The notes below the pieces were generated by a model. The model saw only the letters and a program-made list of their open reading frames with translations. It ran no database searches and was not told the origin of the DNA. Below are positions 12,042-24,014 of a stretch of 64,000 nt of DNA, piece after piece (within the stretch, counting starts at the first letter, position 1; every line of letters starts with the position of its first letter). Position numbers and translations under genes: made by a program. Origin of the DNA: Paulownia fortunei (taxonomy: Eukaryota; Streptophyta; Magnoliopsida; Lamiales; Paulowniaceae); the NCBI GenBank assembly GCA_019321725.1, contig CM033113.1, positions 8,990,001 through 9,054,000 on the forward strand, given 5' to 3'.

Positions 12042-15000
12042 CAGACCTGATAGGATTGGAATTGAAAGTTGAAAAATATTTGAAAGATAATTCTTGTAAG
12101 TGCATTGTGTGATTATATTTTTGGGATGTTGAGATTAATTAGACAATAAGTTAATTTTTATAAACTCTTAATTGTTATTTTATACAGTGAATCACTCATC
12201 TTGTTTGTGTAGATAGGCTTGTTATTAATCGAGTCACGTAAATAATTGTGTCACTTTAATTTTCTTCGTTCATTTATAATCATTTGATTATCGTTCCATT
12301 AAATGAATATACAATTTAATCCGGTGTCAACTATTGTGAAAATTCATGAACGCAAGTGCACGTTATCGTATACAAGTAATAAAATGATGAGTATATTATC
12401 GTTCCCACGAGGATTGTTGAATTATTAAGTACCGAAATTATATTAACTTTAATTTTATTTGAATAAACAAAAATAAGTGATTTTGCTCATAAACTAAATT
12501 CAACTAAACTAAATTAATGATAGAAATCATTTAAAGATGAAATTCAATAACTAAAAAGCCTAGGGTTATGATTTCACCATAATTAATTCGAATTGAATAA
12601 TTTATCTCATCAATCTTAATTTAATTTCCAAGTGATAATTGAGAATTCCTAAATTATCCACTGGCCTCTCTCAAAGTCTAATGAAAATATCATCAATTGC
12701 TAACTCACTATATTCCTATGTGAATTATAACAATCAATAATTCATTAGGTTCTATGAATTTCAAACATGACTACACAAAACATGTAAGTATATTAATATC
12801 TTACATGCAATTTATAATTTTCTACACATAGAACTAGACACATATATCACCTCTCGGATCAATATGATTACAAATTATTCAATTAATGGCCAATTAATTG
12901 AAAACATTAAGAACAATGTAGGAAACTCAACTTGAAAATTAAATCAAGAATTGAATTGATACAAATATTCAAAACATCATAATTAGATTACATCACAACC
13001 TTAGAAAAATAAATTAGTTCATGATGGTAAAAATGAAATATAACTCAACAATATCCATGAACATAATTAATGAGAAAAAGAGGAAAATGAAATAAAACTT
13101 GGAAGATGATGAGTTTCTTCCCTTGTAGATGTCTTCTTCATAAATCATGGAAGAATTTTCTCATCTTCTTCTTCTTCTTCTTCTTCTTCTTCTTTCTTGG
13201 CTTGTTTTCTCTTCTTTCCCTCTCTCCTCTCTCTATAAAATCTGCTATGGAGGCTTTTGGAATACTTAAACTTGATGGGAGATGCTCTAAAAAGGGTATA
13301 AAATATCAATTTGCCCTTACTTGGTTGGTTGGTAGCGCCAATTTCCAGCGTCTAGGCACTGTAGCATTTTGCAGTCCAGTGAGGGCAGGCTCCCAAGTGC
13401 TGATTTTCAGTGCCTAGGCACTGCACATTCTGTTGCAGCACCTAGGCGCTGCTCTTGCTGTCCAAGTTTGACCTCTGCTGCGCTTGTATCCTCTTTCAAC
13501 TACTTGTTCACTCATTTCTATACTAAATTGGCTTTTAATGTCTTCGTATGAATTGTAGATTTTGTATTCTCTTTTGATAGACACTTAAATCAACTCAATA
13601 TGAAATTTGTGGAAAGATTTATGCCTAAAATACCAAAATGTGTCATACTAAAAATTTTCAGTCAAGTGCAGACTATTTAACCCGATTTTTCTCAATGAAA
13701 TAGAAAGAATTGGATTTTATGGTAAACATAAACGTTATAGATATATCTCTTTTCTTTCCAATGATTTAAGAAATAAGTCAAAATGATATTAAAGAAAAAA
13801 GTTATGATTGAAATACGAATACTGCCCCAATAGCACCAAAAAGCGGATTATTCTAAATTTAAACCAAATTTTATGTTTCTTTCCATTTTCTCCTCATTTT
13901 ACTATTACCTACAATATTTTAAACTAAATGTATAAAAAGTAACATAAATACTTGAAAACTAAATAAAAAGTTAAACAAATGGCACTCAATTAATGAGTAT
14001 AAAATCCACTTATCATCAACATAACAAATAAAAAACAATTGAATAGCTAAAGTATAATCCCTACATCAAATGTCCTTGTTCATTTAGAACATTCAATTAT
14101 AACCCGCTGTGATTTGCCCTTTTACCATTTATAAGCAAATAAAATGTCATTTATCCTTTATTTACACAATATATAAAACTACATAAGCATTCTTTATGTA
14201 TTATGGAGTACTACAAATTCCAATTGCTTGCTTCTACTTAATAATAAAAGTGTGAAAGAAAAAGTACTAAGGTATTGGGTGAAGAGAAGGTGAATCAAAG
14301 TTAGTTAAAGATGAGATGGAAATAAATTACATTAATACATAAAAGTAAATCATAAATTTTTATTTAAAATTGCTGGGAAAAAATCCATCCAAATAATAAA
14401 ATTGATAATATTAGAATTTGTAGATGTATGTGCAAAATATAAATTTCAAAGAATTATTAGAGAGCAAAAAAATACGACTATTTTGATAATATTTTTATAT
14501 GTATTGTGCTACATATTTATAAATTATGAAAAGATATTTTATATGTATCACTAGATTACTTGATATATAAGTATGGCACAACTTAAACATAACTATTTAT
14601 CAATAATTAATATCCTAAAATTATTAAAGATTTATTACTTTTTATATATATGATTCAATTAATATTTATCAATAATTTTGACATAATTTCTAGATTTTAA
14701 ATAAATATTATAAATATTTGTTAAAAGAGAGTGTGATTCATCGATTATTATACGCAATTGCTGGAGCCAGAATTACTGGCCTATGTTCTTGCACTTCAAA
14801 GGTTTGACATCTTCCCAAATGCGGATATGGAATTTTTAATGATTCTACTCAAAAATTAAACTGATATTTTTCTTTAGTGATTTCAATTTCCTTTTCAATT
14901 CTTGTTTCTTTTCAACATGAGGATTGGTACTTGAGAAGGCTCAGTCACTGAGAAGTGGGGGGACTTCGCTTACACTTCTCACGGTTGGATAAAATGTATT

Positions 15001-15455
15001 AGATGCTATTGGAGTGGAAGTTAGCTGAGGAGCCATGACACTATTTGTGTTTAAGTTTGATTGCATAAACATAACTTGACGCACAAATGAGATGTTTTTA
15101 ATAAGTTTGGAATAATTTTACTTTTACTGGTAGGATTTGGAATGATAGTTGAACAAGAACTCATATTGAGTAGGATTGAAGACTTTATATAATATTGTAG
15201 GGATTTGGTGTATGAGCAACCAGTTATCTCAAAAGTCAGATGTAGGTTGCTCGGATCTAAATGAAATTTGTATATTGATTTCAAATTTTGATTGTATTGT
15301 TATTATATTGTGGTTATTTTATTTGTATAAAATGTTTGAATGTTTGGAGTCGGTATCTTGATGTCAAGTTTTAACCTGTCATAATCGAACTATGGTTATC
15401 GTATTTGCATTGACAAAATTATAGATTTAATTTTAAAATATGGGTCATATGTATA
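12042..15455. repeat. Segment Y2, duplicate of 7566-9300 carrying a solo LTR
   Basis: Homologous to Y1 at about 4.5 kb distance, in the same orientation. The homology is interrupted exactly by the solo LTR at 12332-14015 and resumes at ATAACAAAT, matching CTAACAAATT in Y1. The open frame at 11918-12112 reads into this segment but has no counterpart in Y1. Confidence 0.7.
12332..14015 (-). repeat. Solo LTR of the non-coding LTR family (copy B) with target-site duplication
   Basis: A 1684 bp insertion in segment Y2, flanked by the perfect 5 bp direct repeat TCAAC (12327-12331 and 14016-14020). The unoccupied paralogous site in Y1 near 7850 reads GTGTCAACCTAACAAATT with one TCAAC, so boundaries and age order are clear. 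It carries a (TTC)n run near 13161-13190 and a few variants of GCGCCTAGGC-type words, as do the other copies. The plus-strand open frames at 13106-13551 are simple-sequence artefacts. Confidence 0.85.
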
Positions 15456-15744
15456 TTTTTAATTTCACCATACATTTTTTACCTTAAAAAAGACAACGTT
15501 ACCCTTTCATTGAAACATATATTTTTTTCTTCTTTGTTATGTAACAAAAGCATTATTCCATTTTTTTTAGTAATAAAAAACAATGATATTGGAAAAATAC
15601 ACGTATTGCTAAATAATTTACATGTCTGAAAATATGGAACGTCACAAAAATCAATTGCATAATTTTTGTACACGAACATTTAAAATTTTAAGTTGTCTTC
15701 AATGATATGAATATATAGGCTAATCTTTATACATGAAAAAAAAA
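15456..15744. other. Short unassigned stretch
   Basis: AT-rich DNA between segment Y2 and the terpene synthase flank block X1. A 66-codon minus-strand open frame at 15479-15679 is not supported by anything recognisable. I see no feature here. Confidence 0.3.
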
Positions 15745-17041
15745 TGTTCATAATTCTTATAATTATAAATCGTTTACTATTTTTCAAATGCATAATTTTA
15801 AAAATAAAGTGAGAGACCCTAAGTTTAATAACAAGGACCATCTTTTATACAATAAATAGTATAGTAATTAGAAAAAAAAGAGTATTTTTATTTTATTTTT
15901 TCTTTAACAAATAATTTATAGTATATATGTTATTGAACCTCATAATTTAAATTTGAGTATATCACATTTTTATTCAGTTACAAATGTATTTGTAATTCTC
16001 GATAGGATTCTCACGTTGTTATTATTTGCGAGTTTAAAATAAGATCACCATGCTAAAATTTTCTTTGCGTTGCTTACCCAGATTGCTTTTAAAATAATAA
16101 AAAAAACCCTTAACTTAAACCTTGAAAAAATAAAATTGTGACCTTATATAACTTATGTAACAAAGCTTATCTGCATCCCTCTTCTCTGATGTTTTTGGCT
16201 TTTGGCAAATACCTCGCGTCTAATTCTATTTAATAAAAACTTCTAATGAAATTTTGTCTGAAGACCAAAAAATGTTAACCCAGAAGACAATCCACTGTTC
16301 TGGAAAAAAAATTAATCAAGGATCATTTGTTAAATTACAAACACTACCAGGAAGTTAGAAATCAAATTCAAATTGTGGAATTCTTTATAATTGTACAAAA
16401 AGTACATTAATATAGTGCACATTATAAAGTAATATATGGTTTTACAAAAGCAATGAGAGCAAAAATTTGAAATTAAGGTCATGTGCAATAATATAAATAG
16501 AATTGATTAACTTTTACGTATGACAATTAATTTTCAAGAATTAAAATTTTTTAAATGAATATTTTGATAAATAAAAGTGAGACCAAATTGATTTTATCCT
16601 CTGCAATAACTAAAGAGTGTAAAATAATTTTAATATGAGAAAACATCCATAATAATATATAAAATATTTTATGAGAAATATAGACTTTTAAAAATAAATG
16701 GACTGTCAAAATTAAAACCTAAGCCTATTTATGAATTAACTTTCATAAATTTGAATAATGACAAAATTTTGCAAACGTAAATACAAAATTTCTTCTTTCC
16801 AACGTTTCCTTGAATTGTTTTCATTGGTGTGTACACTTTTTAATATGGGTAAGATTCCTCTCCTCGTACCCATGTCTGGATAAATGCTATGTGGCCAAGA
16901 TGAAATCAACCACTCATATGCAAATTTTCTTTTATTTTTGTAAAACGAGTGCTTGTATATCATTTTAGCCCTTGGTATTTGGCTGTGATGGCAAAGCACT
17001 AATTTACTTTGTATTCTTTTGCTCTTTTCAATTTTTTCCAT
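15745..17041. repeat. Duplicated flank block X1 of the terpene synthase unit
   Basis: Aligns with 30215-32810, for example at ATTTTGTCTGAAGACCAAAA near 16252 (ATTTTGTCTAAAGACCAAAA near 30812) and at the CTCGTACCCAT and GGCCAAGATGAAAT phrases near 16863 and 16896 (32718 and 32770). It lacks the foldback element found in the other copy, and its sequence near 16500 serves as the empty site. No gene is recognised; the minus-strand open frame 16736-17041 is not conserved in the partner. Confidence 0.75.
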
Positions 17042-17272
17042 TGAATAAGATTTTTTACGAAAATTTAGGGCAGAAAAAAATATTAATATGTGCCTTCTTT
17101 GTGGTGTTTTTTAACTTGAGTACATAATATATTTATTCTCTTAAAGTTCATAATATTTTTTTTACTTGAGACGTTAGTTTTGTAGTACTCGTACAACAAA
17201 ACGTTAAGTTATTGAATATGTTTGTAAAAAAATAGTGACATTTAACATATAATTTCTTAAACACATATTTTG
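17042..17272. repeat. Link block 1, 3' flank of the terpene synthase unit
   Basis: Aligns with 58562-58820 (shared TAATATATTTATTCTCTT, AATAGTGACATTTAAC and CTTAAACACATA phrases). In this unit it follows X1 directly, and it ends abruptly where gypsy coding sequence starts near 17273. In the second unit the same block lies close to the 3' end of the broken terpene synthase, so it marks DNA that once led into the 3' side of the intact gene. Confidence 0.75.
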
Positions 17273-20200
17273 CAATGCTATGTGTGTGGAAATGTTGGCC
17301 ATATTTTCAGAATATGCTTGGAGAATCCAAACTCTACAAAACAACATAATATACCAACTAGAGTTTTTACCATCACTAGAGCACACGCAGAAGCGAATCC
17401 ATCGGTAGTGATAGGTAAACTCTTTACCCATGATATTCTAACATTCATACTATTTAATTTAGGATCTACATATTCATTTGTGTCCACTGAGCATGTGAAG
17501 AGGCTAGGTAGGACACATAACATAACAGAAGTTAGTTACAATGTGACGATTCCTTCTAGAGACTCAAAACAAACCAACCAGATTTTGAAAGCCTATGTCG
17601 TTCCTATTAAAGGTAAATAACTATATGCTGATCTAATTGTATTGACCATGAATGAGTATGATATAATTTTGGGCATGGATTGGTTATCAAAGTATTGTGC
17701 TATCATAGATTGCCAGAAAAAGACAATCATATTTCAACCTCCTGGAGAAGAACCTTTTATTTTCGCTAGGATTATGAAGAGCTTCAGATTCCCACTAATA
17801 TCAGCGTTGAAGGCACAACGTTTACTAGAAGCTGGCTGTGAGGGTTATTTAGATAGTGTTATGAGTATTGAAGAACAACAATGTCCTACCCTTAGCGAAG
17901 TACTAGTGGTTCAGGAATACCCTGAAGTATTTCCAGATGATCTTCTTAGGTTGCTTACTACCCGATCGTGAGATAGAGTTCATTATTGACCTATAGCTGG
18001 GAACGTCTCCAATCTCAAAATTCCCATACTGAATGGATCCATTTGAGTTAAAGGAATTGAGGATATAATTATAGGAGTTGTTGGAAAAAGGTTTTATCAG
18101 ACCTAGTTTTTCACCATGGGCACTGCCCATCCTATTTATACAAAAGAAAGATGGTACGATGAGACTGTATATAAACTACCGAGAATTGAATAAGGTTACA
18201 ATCAAGAATAAATATCATTTACCTCGAACTGACGATTTGTTCAATCAACTCTATGGTGCAGTAGTATTTTCAAAGATTGATTTATGATATGGGTACCATC
18301 AACTAAAAATAAAAGAAGATGACATTTCGAAGATAATATTTTGCACGAGGTATGGACATTATGAATTTCTGGTGATGCCATTTGGATTAACTAACGCCCC
18401 AATAGCTTTCATGGACCTGATGAATGGGGTATTTAGAGATTTTCTGGATAAATTTGTTATTGTGTTTATCAATGATATCCTGATTCATTCCAAAACAAAA
18501 GAAGAGCACGTGACACATTTGAGAATGGTGTTAGAGGTTTAAAAGCGAAACAATTATATGCTAAATTTAAGAAATGTAAATTTTGGTTGGACCAAGTAGT
18601 ATTCTTGGGACATGTCATATCAGGGGCAGGGATATCAGTAGATCTAAGTAAAGTATAAGCTATTAATAACTTATCACAACCTACAAATCCTTTAGAAGTA
18701 ATCCTTTAGAAGTACGTAGCTTTCTTGATTTGGCTGGATACTCACATAGATTTGCAGAATGATTTTCCAAGATTGCTTCCCCTTTAACATAGTTAAGACA
18801 AAAGGGTGTCACATTTAAATGGACAAAGGCATGTGAGCAAAGTTTCCAAGAATTGAAGAAAAGGTTGACATCAGCATCCATTCGTTCAATTCCATCAGGT
18901 ACTGGAGGCTTTGTATTTTATAGTGACGTCTCGAAGAATGGTTTGGGATGTGTACTAATGCAAAATGGGAAAGTGATTGCATATGTATCGAGGCAGCTGA
19001 AAGAATATGAAAGAAATTACCCTACACATGGTTTTGGAGCTTGTTGTAGTGGTATTTGCACTGAAGATATGGAGGCATTATCTATATGGGGAGCGATGTG
19101 AAATCTATATGGATCACAAAAGCTTAAAGTACTTCTTTACACAAAAGAACTAAATATGCGACAAGGAAGGTGGTTGGAGCTGGTGAAGGATTATGACTGT
19201 GTTATTAACTACAATCCCAATAAGGCTAATGTGGTAGCTGATGCACTAAGCAAAAAATCAATACAAGGTACCGCATCTACTCTTTCTATTTAGATACCAG
19301 AGTTAATTGAATTCCAAAAAATGAATATGGAGATTGTACAGTTGGGACAAATGGAAATAAAGTTGGCACCCTTGACACTTCGACTGACGTTAATTAACAA
19401 AATTCAACAAGGACAACAAGAGAATGAATATTTTGCCAAGGTGAAGAAGGATATTATTTTAGGGGTACCGTATGATTTTAAAATATCTATAAATGGAGTG
19501 CTGCAATTTAGGGAACGATTGTACGTGCCCCATGTGGATAACATCAAAAAAGATATTCTTATAGAGACACATTCAATACCTTATTCAATACATCCATGAG
19601 CTACTAAAATGTATAAAGACTTGAAGATGCATTACTAGTGGCCAGGTAAGAAAAGAAATATTGCACAATACATGGACCAATGTTTGACATGTCAGTAGAT
19701 AAAAGCAGAACATCAAAGACCAGCGGGAACTTTGCAATCTCTGCTTATTCCAGAATGGAAATGAGAAAGAATCACTATGGACTTTATGGCTGGTTTACCC
19801 AAGACCATGAAAGGTTATGATGCTATTTAGGTTATTGTGGACAGATTAATTAAATCAACTCATTTCTTTCCCATTTGTTCAACCTATTCCATAGACCAAT
19901 ATGTACAGATATACATACAGAAAGTGGTTAGACTCCATGGTGTACCACTATCCATTACTTTTGACAAAGACTCGAGATTTCTATCTACCTTTTGGAGGAG
20001 TCTATAGAGGGCATTGGGAACACAATTATCTTTTAGTATTGCATATCATCCTCAGACCGATGAACAATCTGAACAAACAATACAAACCTTAGGAGATATG
20101 CTTAGAGTCTGCGTATTAGATTTTCCAAGGACAGTGGAGCAAGTATCTACCTCTGGTAGAATTCTCATATAACAATAGTTATCAGGCTACAATTGGGATA

Positions 20201-20640
20201 GCTCTCTATGAAGCACTGTATGGCAGAAAATGCAGATCTCCAGTTCACTGGGATGAGTTAGGTGAAAAGAAACTTTTAGGCCCAGATATGATTCGAGAAA
20301 TGACAAAGAACATGTTACAAATTCAAAAAAGAATACAAACTACCCAGAGTCGAAAAAAAAGTTATGCAGACCAAAGAATAAGGATACTAGAGTTTGCCAT
20401 AGGAGATCAAGTGTTTCTTAAGGCAACCCCAATATAAGGTATTATGCGGTTTAGAAAGAAAGAACAGTTGAGTCCTAGATATATTGGTCCATTTCCTATT
20501 ACCGAGAGAAAAGATGATGTTGCTTACAGACTTGACCTGCCTACATCAATGCCTCAAGTACATAATGTATTCCACATGTCTATATTGAGAAAGTATGTTG
20601 TGAATCCATCCCACATTCTACGGAACATACCCAAATCTCG
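17273..20640 (+). pseudogene. Gypsy gag-pol remnant
   Basis: Domains in order: CCHC knuckle CYVCGNVGHIFRIC (17276-17317); protease with FNLGSTYSF where the active site should be FDxGxxxSF (Asp to Asn); the ILGMDWLSKY block near 17672; reverse transcriptase from about 18070, with a stop in FSKIDL near 18285 and FIND in place of the catalytic FIDD near 18470; RNase H with [14 protein letters not shown] near 18915; an integrase zinc region near 19560-19700; the core with ITMDFMAGLPK near 19770 and ITFDKDSRFLS near 19960; and the integrase C-terminal part at 20430-20640. There are many stops. The mutated protease and RT residues would kill activity even without them. Confidence 0.88.
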
Positions 20641-23034
20641 TGCTACTCACCTAACCAATATAGTTTATGCATTTCGTGCTACATATATGCCATTTATATT
20701 TTTAATTGATATTTCATAGTGCACTATATTTTATATGATATTTTTAATAATTAAACTTCTAAAGTTGTCACTCGATATTAGTTTTTAAATTCTTTAACCT
20801 AATTGGTTGAGTTGGTACTAAAATATGAGGATTTAGATGTCAACTATCAGATACCATTAGGATACACGTTAGTGAAATGTGGCATCGTTGTGTTTATCGA
20901 TATAAGATAAACTATGTAAATAAATTAATTAGGGAGAAAATAGTGATAGTGATGGAATTAATAATAATAAAAGAAAGTAAGAACACTATCATATTAATTA
21001 AAAGGGCATAAATTCTTACTAGAAAATAAACTTGGAGGCTTATAAATAAATATAAAAAATATTATGTATTAATTATATATATATATATAATATAATATAT
21101 ATATACATATATATATGTAGATGTACGAAATATATATATAAGTATATGTGTGTAGTATAATATATACACACACACACACATATATATATACACGTGTACA
21201 TAATAAGATTTAGTTTAAGGAATAGGTATACATATGCTATAATATATATATATATATATTAGAGTTTCTTAGTTGTTAAGTAAGTAATAGCTATTTAGTA
21301 ACACACACACGATTAACACACACCACAAACACACGCACGACAAGAAAGTAAAGAAAGAAAGAAAAAAAAGGAGAGAGGGAAGAGAAAGAGTTGCTCCAAG
21401 AAATTCAAGCATAGAAATTGGAGAAATATTTTGGGTAAGTCCTTTCTCATTTTTGTACGAATAAAAATATATATTTATGCCATTTATTTCTAATTTAAAA
21501 GAAAGATTTTTTTTTACATTAACTAGTTATTTACCTGTGAGACAATAATTAATATATACCTTTAATTTGAAATTAGTTACAAAGATTTAATTTGTTATAT
21601 TGTATTAATCAGATGAAGGAGCTAATTTAATTGAGGGATTGGTTATGGGGATTATAACACATCAATTAGATAATATTAGAATAAATTCGAGATGAGAAAT
21701 TAAGGTATTTAAAAGATTCTGATTTGATAGAAGTATAAATTTTAAGGTTTGATTATTACTTAATTAAATTTAAGATTTAAGATCTCTTATGAGATTTGAT
21801 ATAGTAAACTTATTGATTAAAAATGAAAATTAATATGCTATACTTTTACAAGCTGCCTTATATCTAAGGTTAGGGAGGAGAATCTTATTAACCTTCAGTA
21901 GGACATCAAAGGTGGAAAATAAGTGAAAATTTATTTGCAACTACAATGCATGGACATAGTATTTCATGCATTATATATATTAAAGGTGATCCTTGTATCT
22001 TAATGTGTGTATTGTGAATATTATACATACCTTATAATGCATATGTTGCTTGGATGATGGGACATAGGATTTATTGTGTCATTGGGCATGATATTCATCA
22101 GCATCTACATCTCCATGCATAACACGTGCTTATAGTTGAGGTTTTGCATGCATGACAATATTTTCAGAAAGAAAATACTTCAGTTAGCTACTACTAGTGT
22201 ACCGAAGCCTCTATGGCTTATTTATATGATATTTCAGGGGTGCCATGAGTATTACTTCTCAGAGGATCATAGGGGTTGACAGGGAGTGTGCCTCTAGTGG
22301 TCATGAGAGGGTGGACCGTTTGACTGTGCCCTTGTTGATGCCTCTGGTGGGAAGACGTCTGGAGGATCACAGGAAAAGACAAGTGGTGGACCTCTAGTGA
22401 TCCCAAGAGATGGCCCCCGAATTGTGTCAATCTATTTATGGCCATGTGATTATTGATATTGTTGAAAGCTCTATCCGATACATAGTAGGTGGGCCAAGGG
22501 CCCAATGATAGAAAATAATTTTGAATGAACTATTTTTGATATATGAGCTTGCATTCTTGTCATGATTTTATAGAAATGCATTGCATATATGTTAGATTAT
22601 CCCTTCAACATGTACGATTTTCACTTACTGAGCATTAACTCACGTAGTTCACGCATTGTAGGTGAGTTTTGCGATACTTGAAGTCATGGACTTACTGAGC
22701 AAGCCGCTGGAGTTCCTACAGGTTTTGAGGATCAGTGTACATGGATGACGACCTGTTGGACTGGTTGTTAGCTTATTTGATTTTGAAGTCTACTGTATTA
22801 AGTTTTGAGACTTGTACTATGTGTTACTTTTAAAACTTTTTTATACATGGGTATGTAAATATTATGGTTGTTATGGATCCTCTGCAGGTGTATATATATT
22901 AGTTTATGAATGAAAAAATAGTTTATTATTTATTAATATGTTATAGGGAGAAAAAAAAATTTCATGCATGCACACAGGTTATATCATGTCAAATTATACT
23001 ATATATATAGTTGTGTAGTAGTGGGGGTGTTACA
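20641..23034 (+). repeat. 3' untranslated part and 3' LTR of the gypsy element
   Basis: The right border is clear (GTGGGGGTGTTACA). The left border of the LTR is unsure; a candidate start is near 20917. It contains TATAAATA near 21040, a dense AT/CA microsatellite, and text typical of this lineage's LTRs near 22610-22680 (TTTTCACTTACTGAGCATTA). The minus-strand open frame at 22218-22505 is inside the LTR and not a gene. With no second LTR in the window, insertion age cannot be read from LTR pairs. Confidence 0.65.
21061..21262. repeat. Compound (TA)n/(CA)n microsatellite
   Basis: Runs of TATATATA alternate with ACACACACACACA at 21168-21180 and further TA runs to 21262. It lies within the gypsy LTR. 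Confidence 0.9.
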
Positions 23035-23600
23035 AACATACCCCATTTGTGAGTGTCAAGCAATCAGAAGATATATTAAAGTGTTGCAGAATGCACACAA
23101 GGCTACCATCGTGACTTAAGTCCGAGGATTAGCCGTGTACTATCGCAAATAAATTTTTTTATTTCGACAAACAAAACCTCCAACTAAAAATTTCTTACGG
23201 GCCATGTTCGGTATACTTATTCTCTAACAAGCGCCCACATACATGCGCTTGCATTTCTACGCTAATACCAACAGAATGTGACATTCTTGTCTCACAAGAA
23301 TTCATCGTATGTGCAAATCTTACAAGCTAATTGATGTCTCATATCAAAAAACTCTCGACTCAAAACTTATTTAAGACCAAAACTTTAGAAGCATGTTCCA
23401 TGATCGTCATCATATGCGCGATCATGCTCCGTAGCTAAATTTAGTTTAAGAAATTTATCTAATATGTAGAAATAAAAGATGTAAGATATAAAATAAATAA
23501 AATATCTTTTTATTAATATAGTTTCCAATAAGATTGTCATTATAAAAAAAAGTATAATATAATAATCTAATTGTGACGATAGACATCCTACTCGTTAAAT
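23035..23600 (-). mobile_element. Inverted fragment of the copia family's 3' internal region
   Basis: The reverse complement aligns with 54440-54995, which lies just left of the copia LTR at 54996. Shared phrases on the minus strand include AATAAGTTTTGAGTCGAGAG, TAGCCTTGTGTGCAT and a final GGGTATGTT. The fragment stops exactly at the end of the gypsy LTR, at the point where the copia LTR would have begun. From 23600 to 23938 I see no recognisable feature; this is 3' flank of the terpene synthase. Confidence 0.7.
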
Positions 23601-23938
23601 ACTTGCTACTAAAATTTTATAATAAGAATTTTGGGGTTTGATCTCCAAAATTAATACTTTACTTGGCTGCAACAATTTTATTCTAAATTAATGCATAACC
23701 TATTCATGTTCAATTTCCAAAACTTAATTGGCCCGCCAAACTTCACAATTGATCAAAGTATTAAAAATGTCCTCTATAGTGCTACAATCATAGCAAAGTA
23801 GCTTAACACCAGCAAAAAACTTTAACCAAAAACTTTAACTAAATGCATTGTCAACAAATCACTAAATAGATAAAACAGATTCATGAACAAGATGACAAAC
23901 TTGATTAATCTATAAGTATATTCCATTTCATGAAGACT

Positions 23939-23944
23939 TTTATT
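23939..23944 (-). terminator. Candidate polyadenylation signal of the terpene synthase
   Basis: AATAAA on the minus strand, 71 bp past the stop codon, in the sequence ATCAATAAAAGTC. The position suits a plant near-upstream element. The same place in the broken copy (near 59210) also reads TCAATAAAAG. Confidence 0.5.
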
Positions 23945-24014
23945 GATATACTGTAACTTTATTGTTAAAGTTGAGCACAAGATTCACCCTCCCACACCAT
24001 TCGGACTTGGATCT

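Larger units (their letters stand above)
17273..23034 (+). mobile_element. 5'-truncated Ty3/gypsy retrotransposon, Del/Tekay-like
   Basis: It begins inside gag at the zinc knuckle; the 5' LTR and most of gag are absent. Protease, reverse transcriptase, RNase H and integrase follow in gypsy order, then a long AT-rich LTR ending GGGGTGTTACA at 23034. The integrase tail with HNVFHMSILRKYV is typical of Del/Tekay elements; the lineage call is inference. It sits between the link block of the terpene synthase unit and an inverted copia fragment, so it inserted into the 3' flank of the gene or was joined there by deletion. Confidence 0.85.

Noticed and set aside
13106..13551. Two overlapping plus-strand open frames
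   Set aside because: They read through a (TTC)n run and the solo LTR; the poly-Phe stretch is simple sequence.
22218..22505. 95-codon minus-strand open frame
   Set aside because: It lies inside the gypsy LTR, has no recognisable domain and runs opposite to the element.
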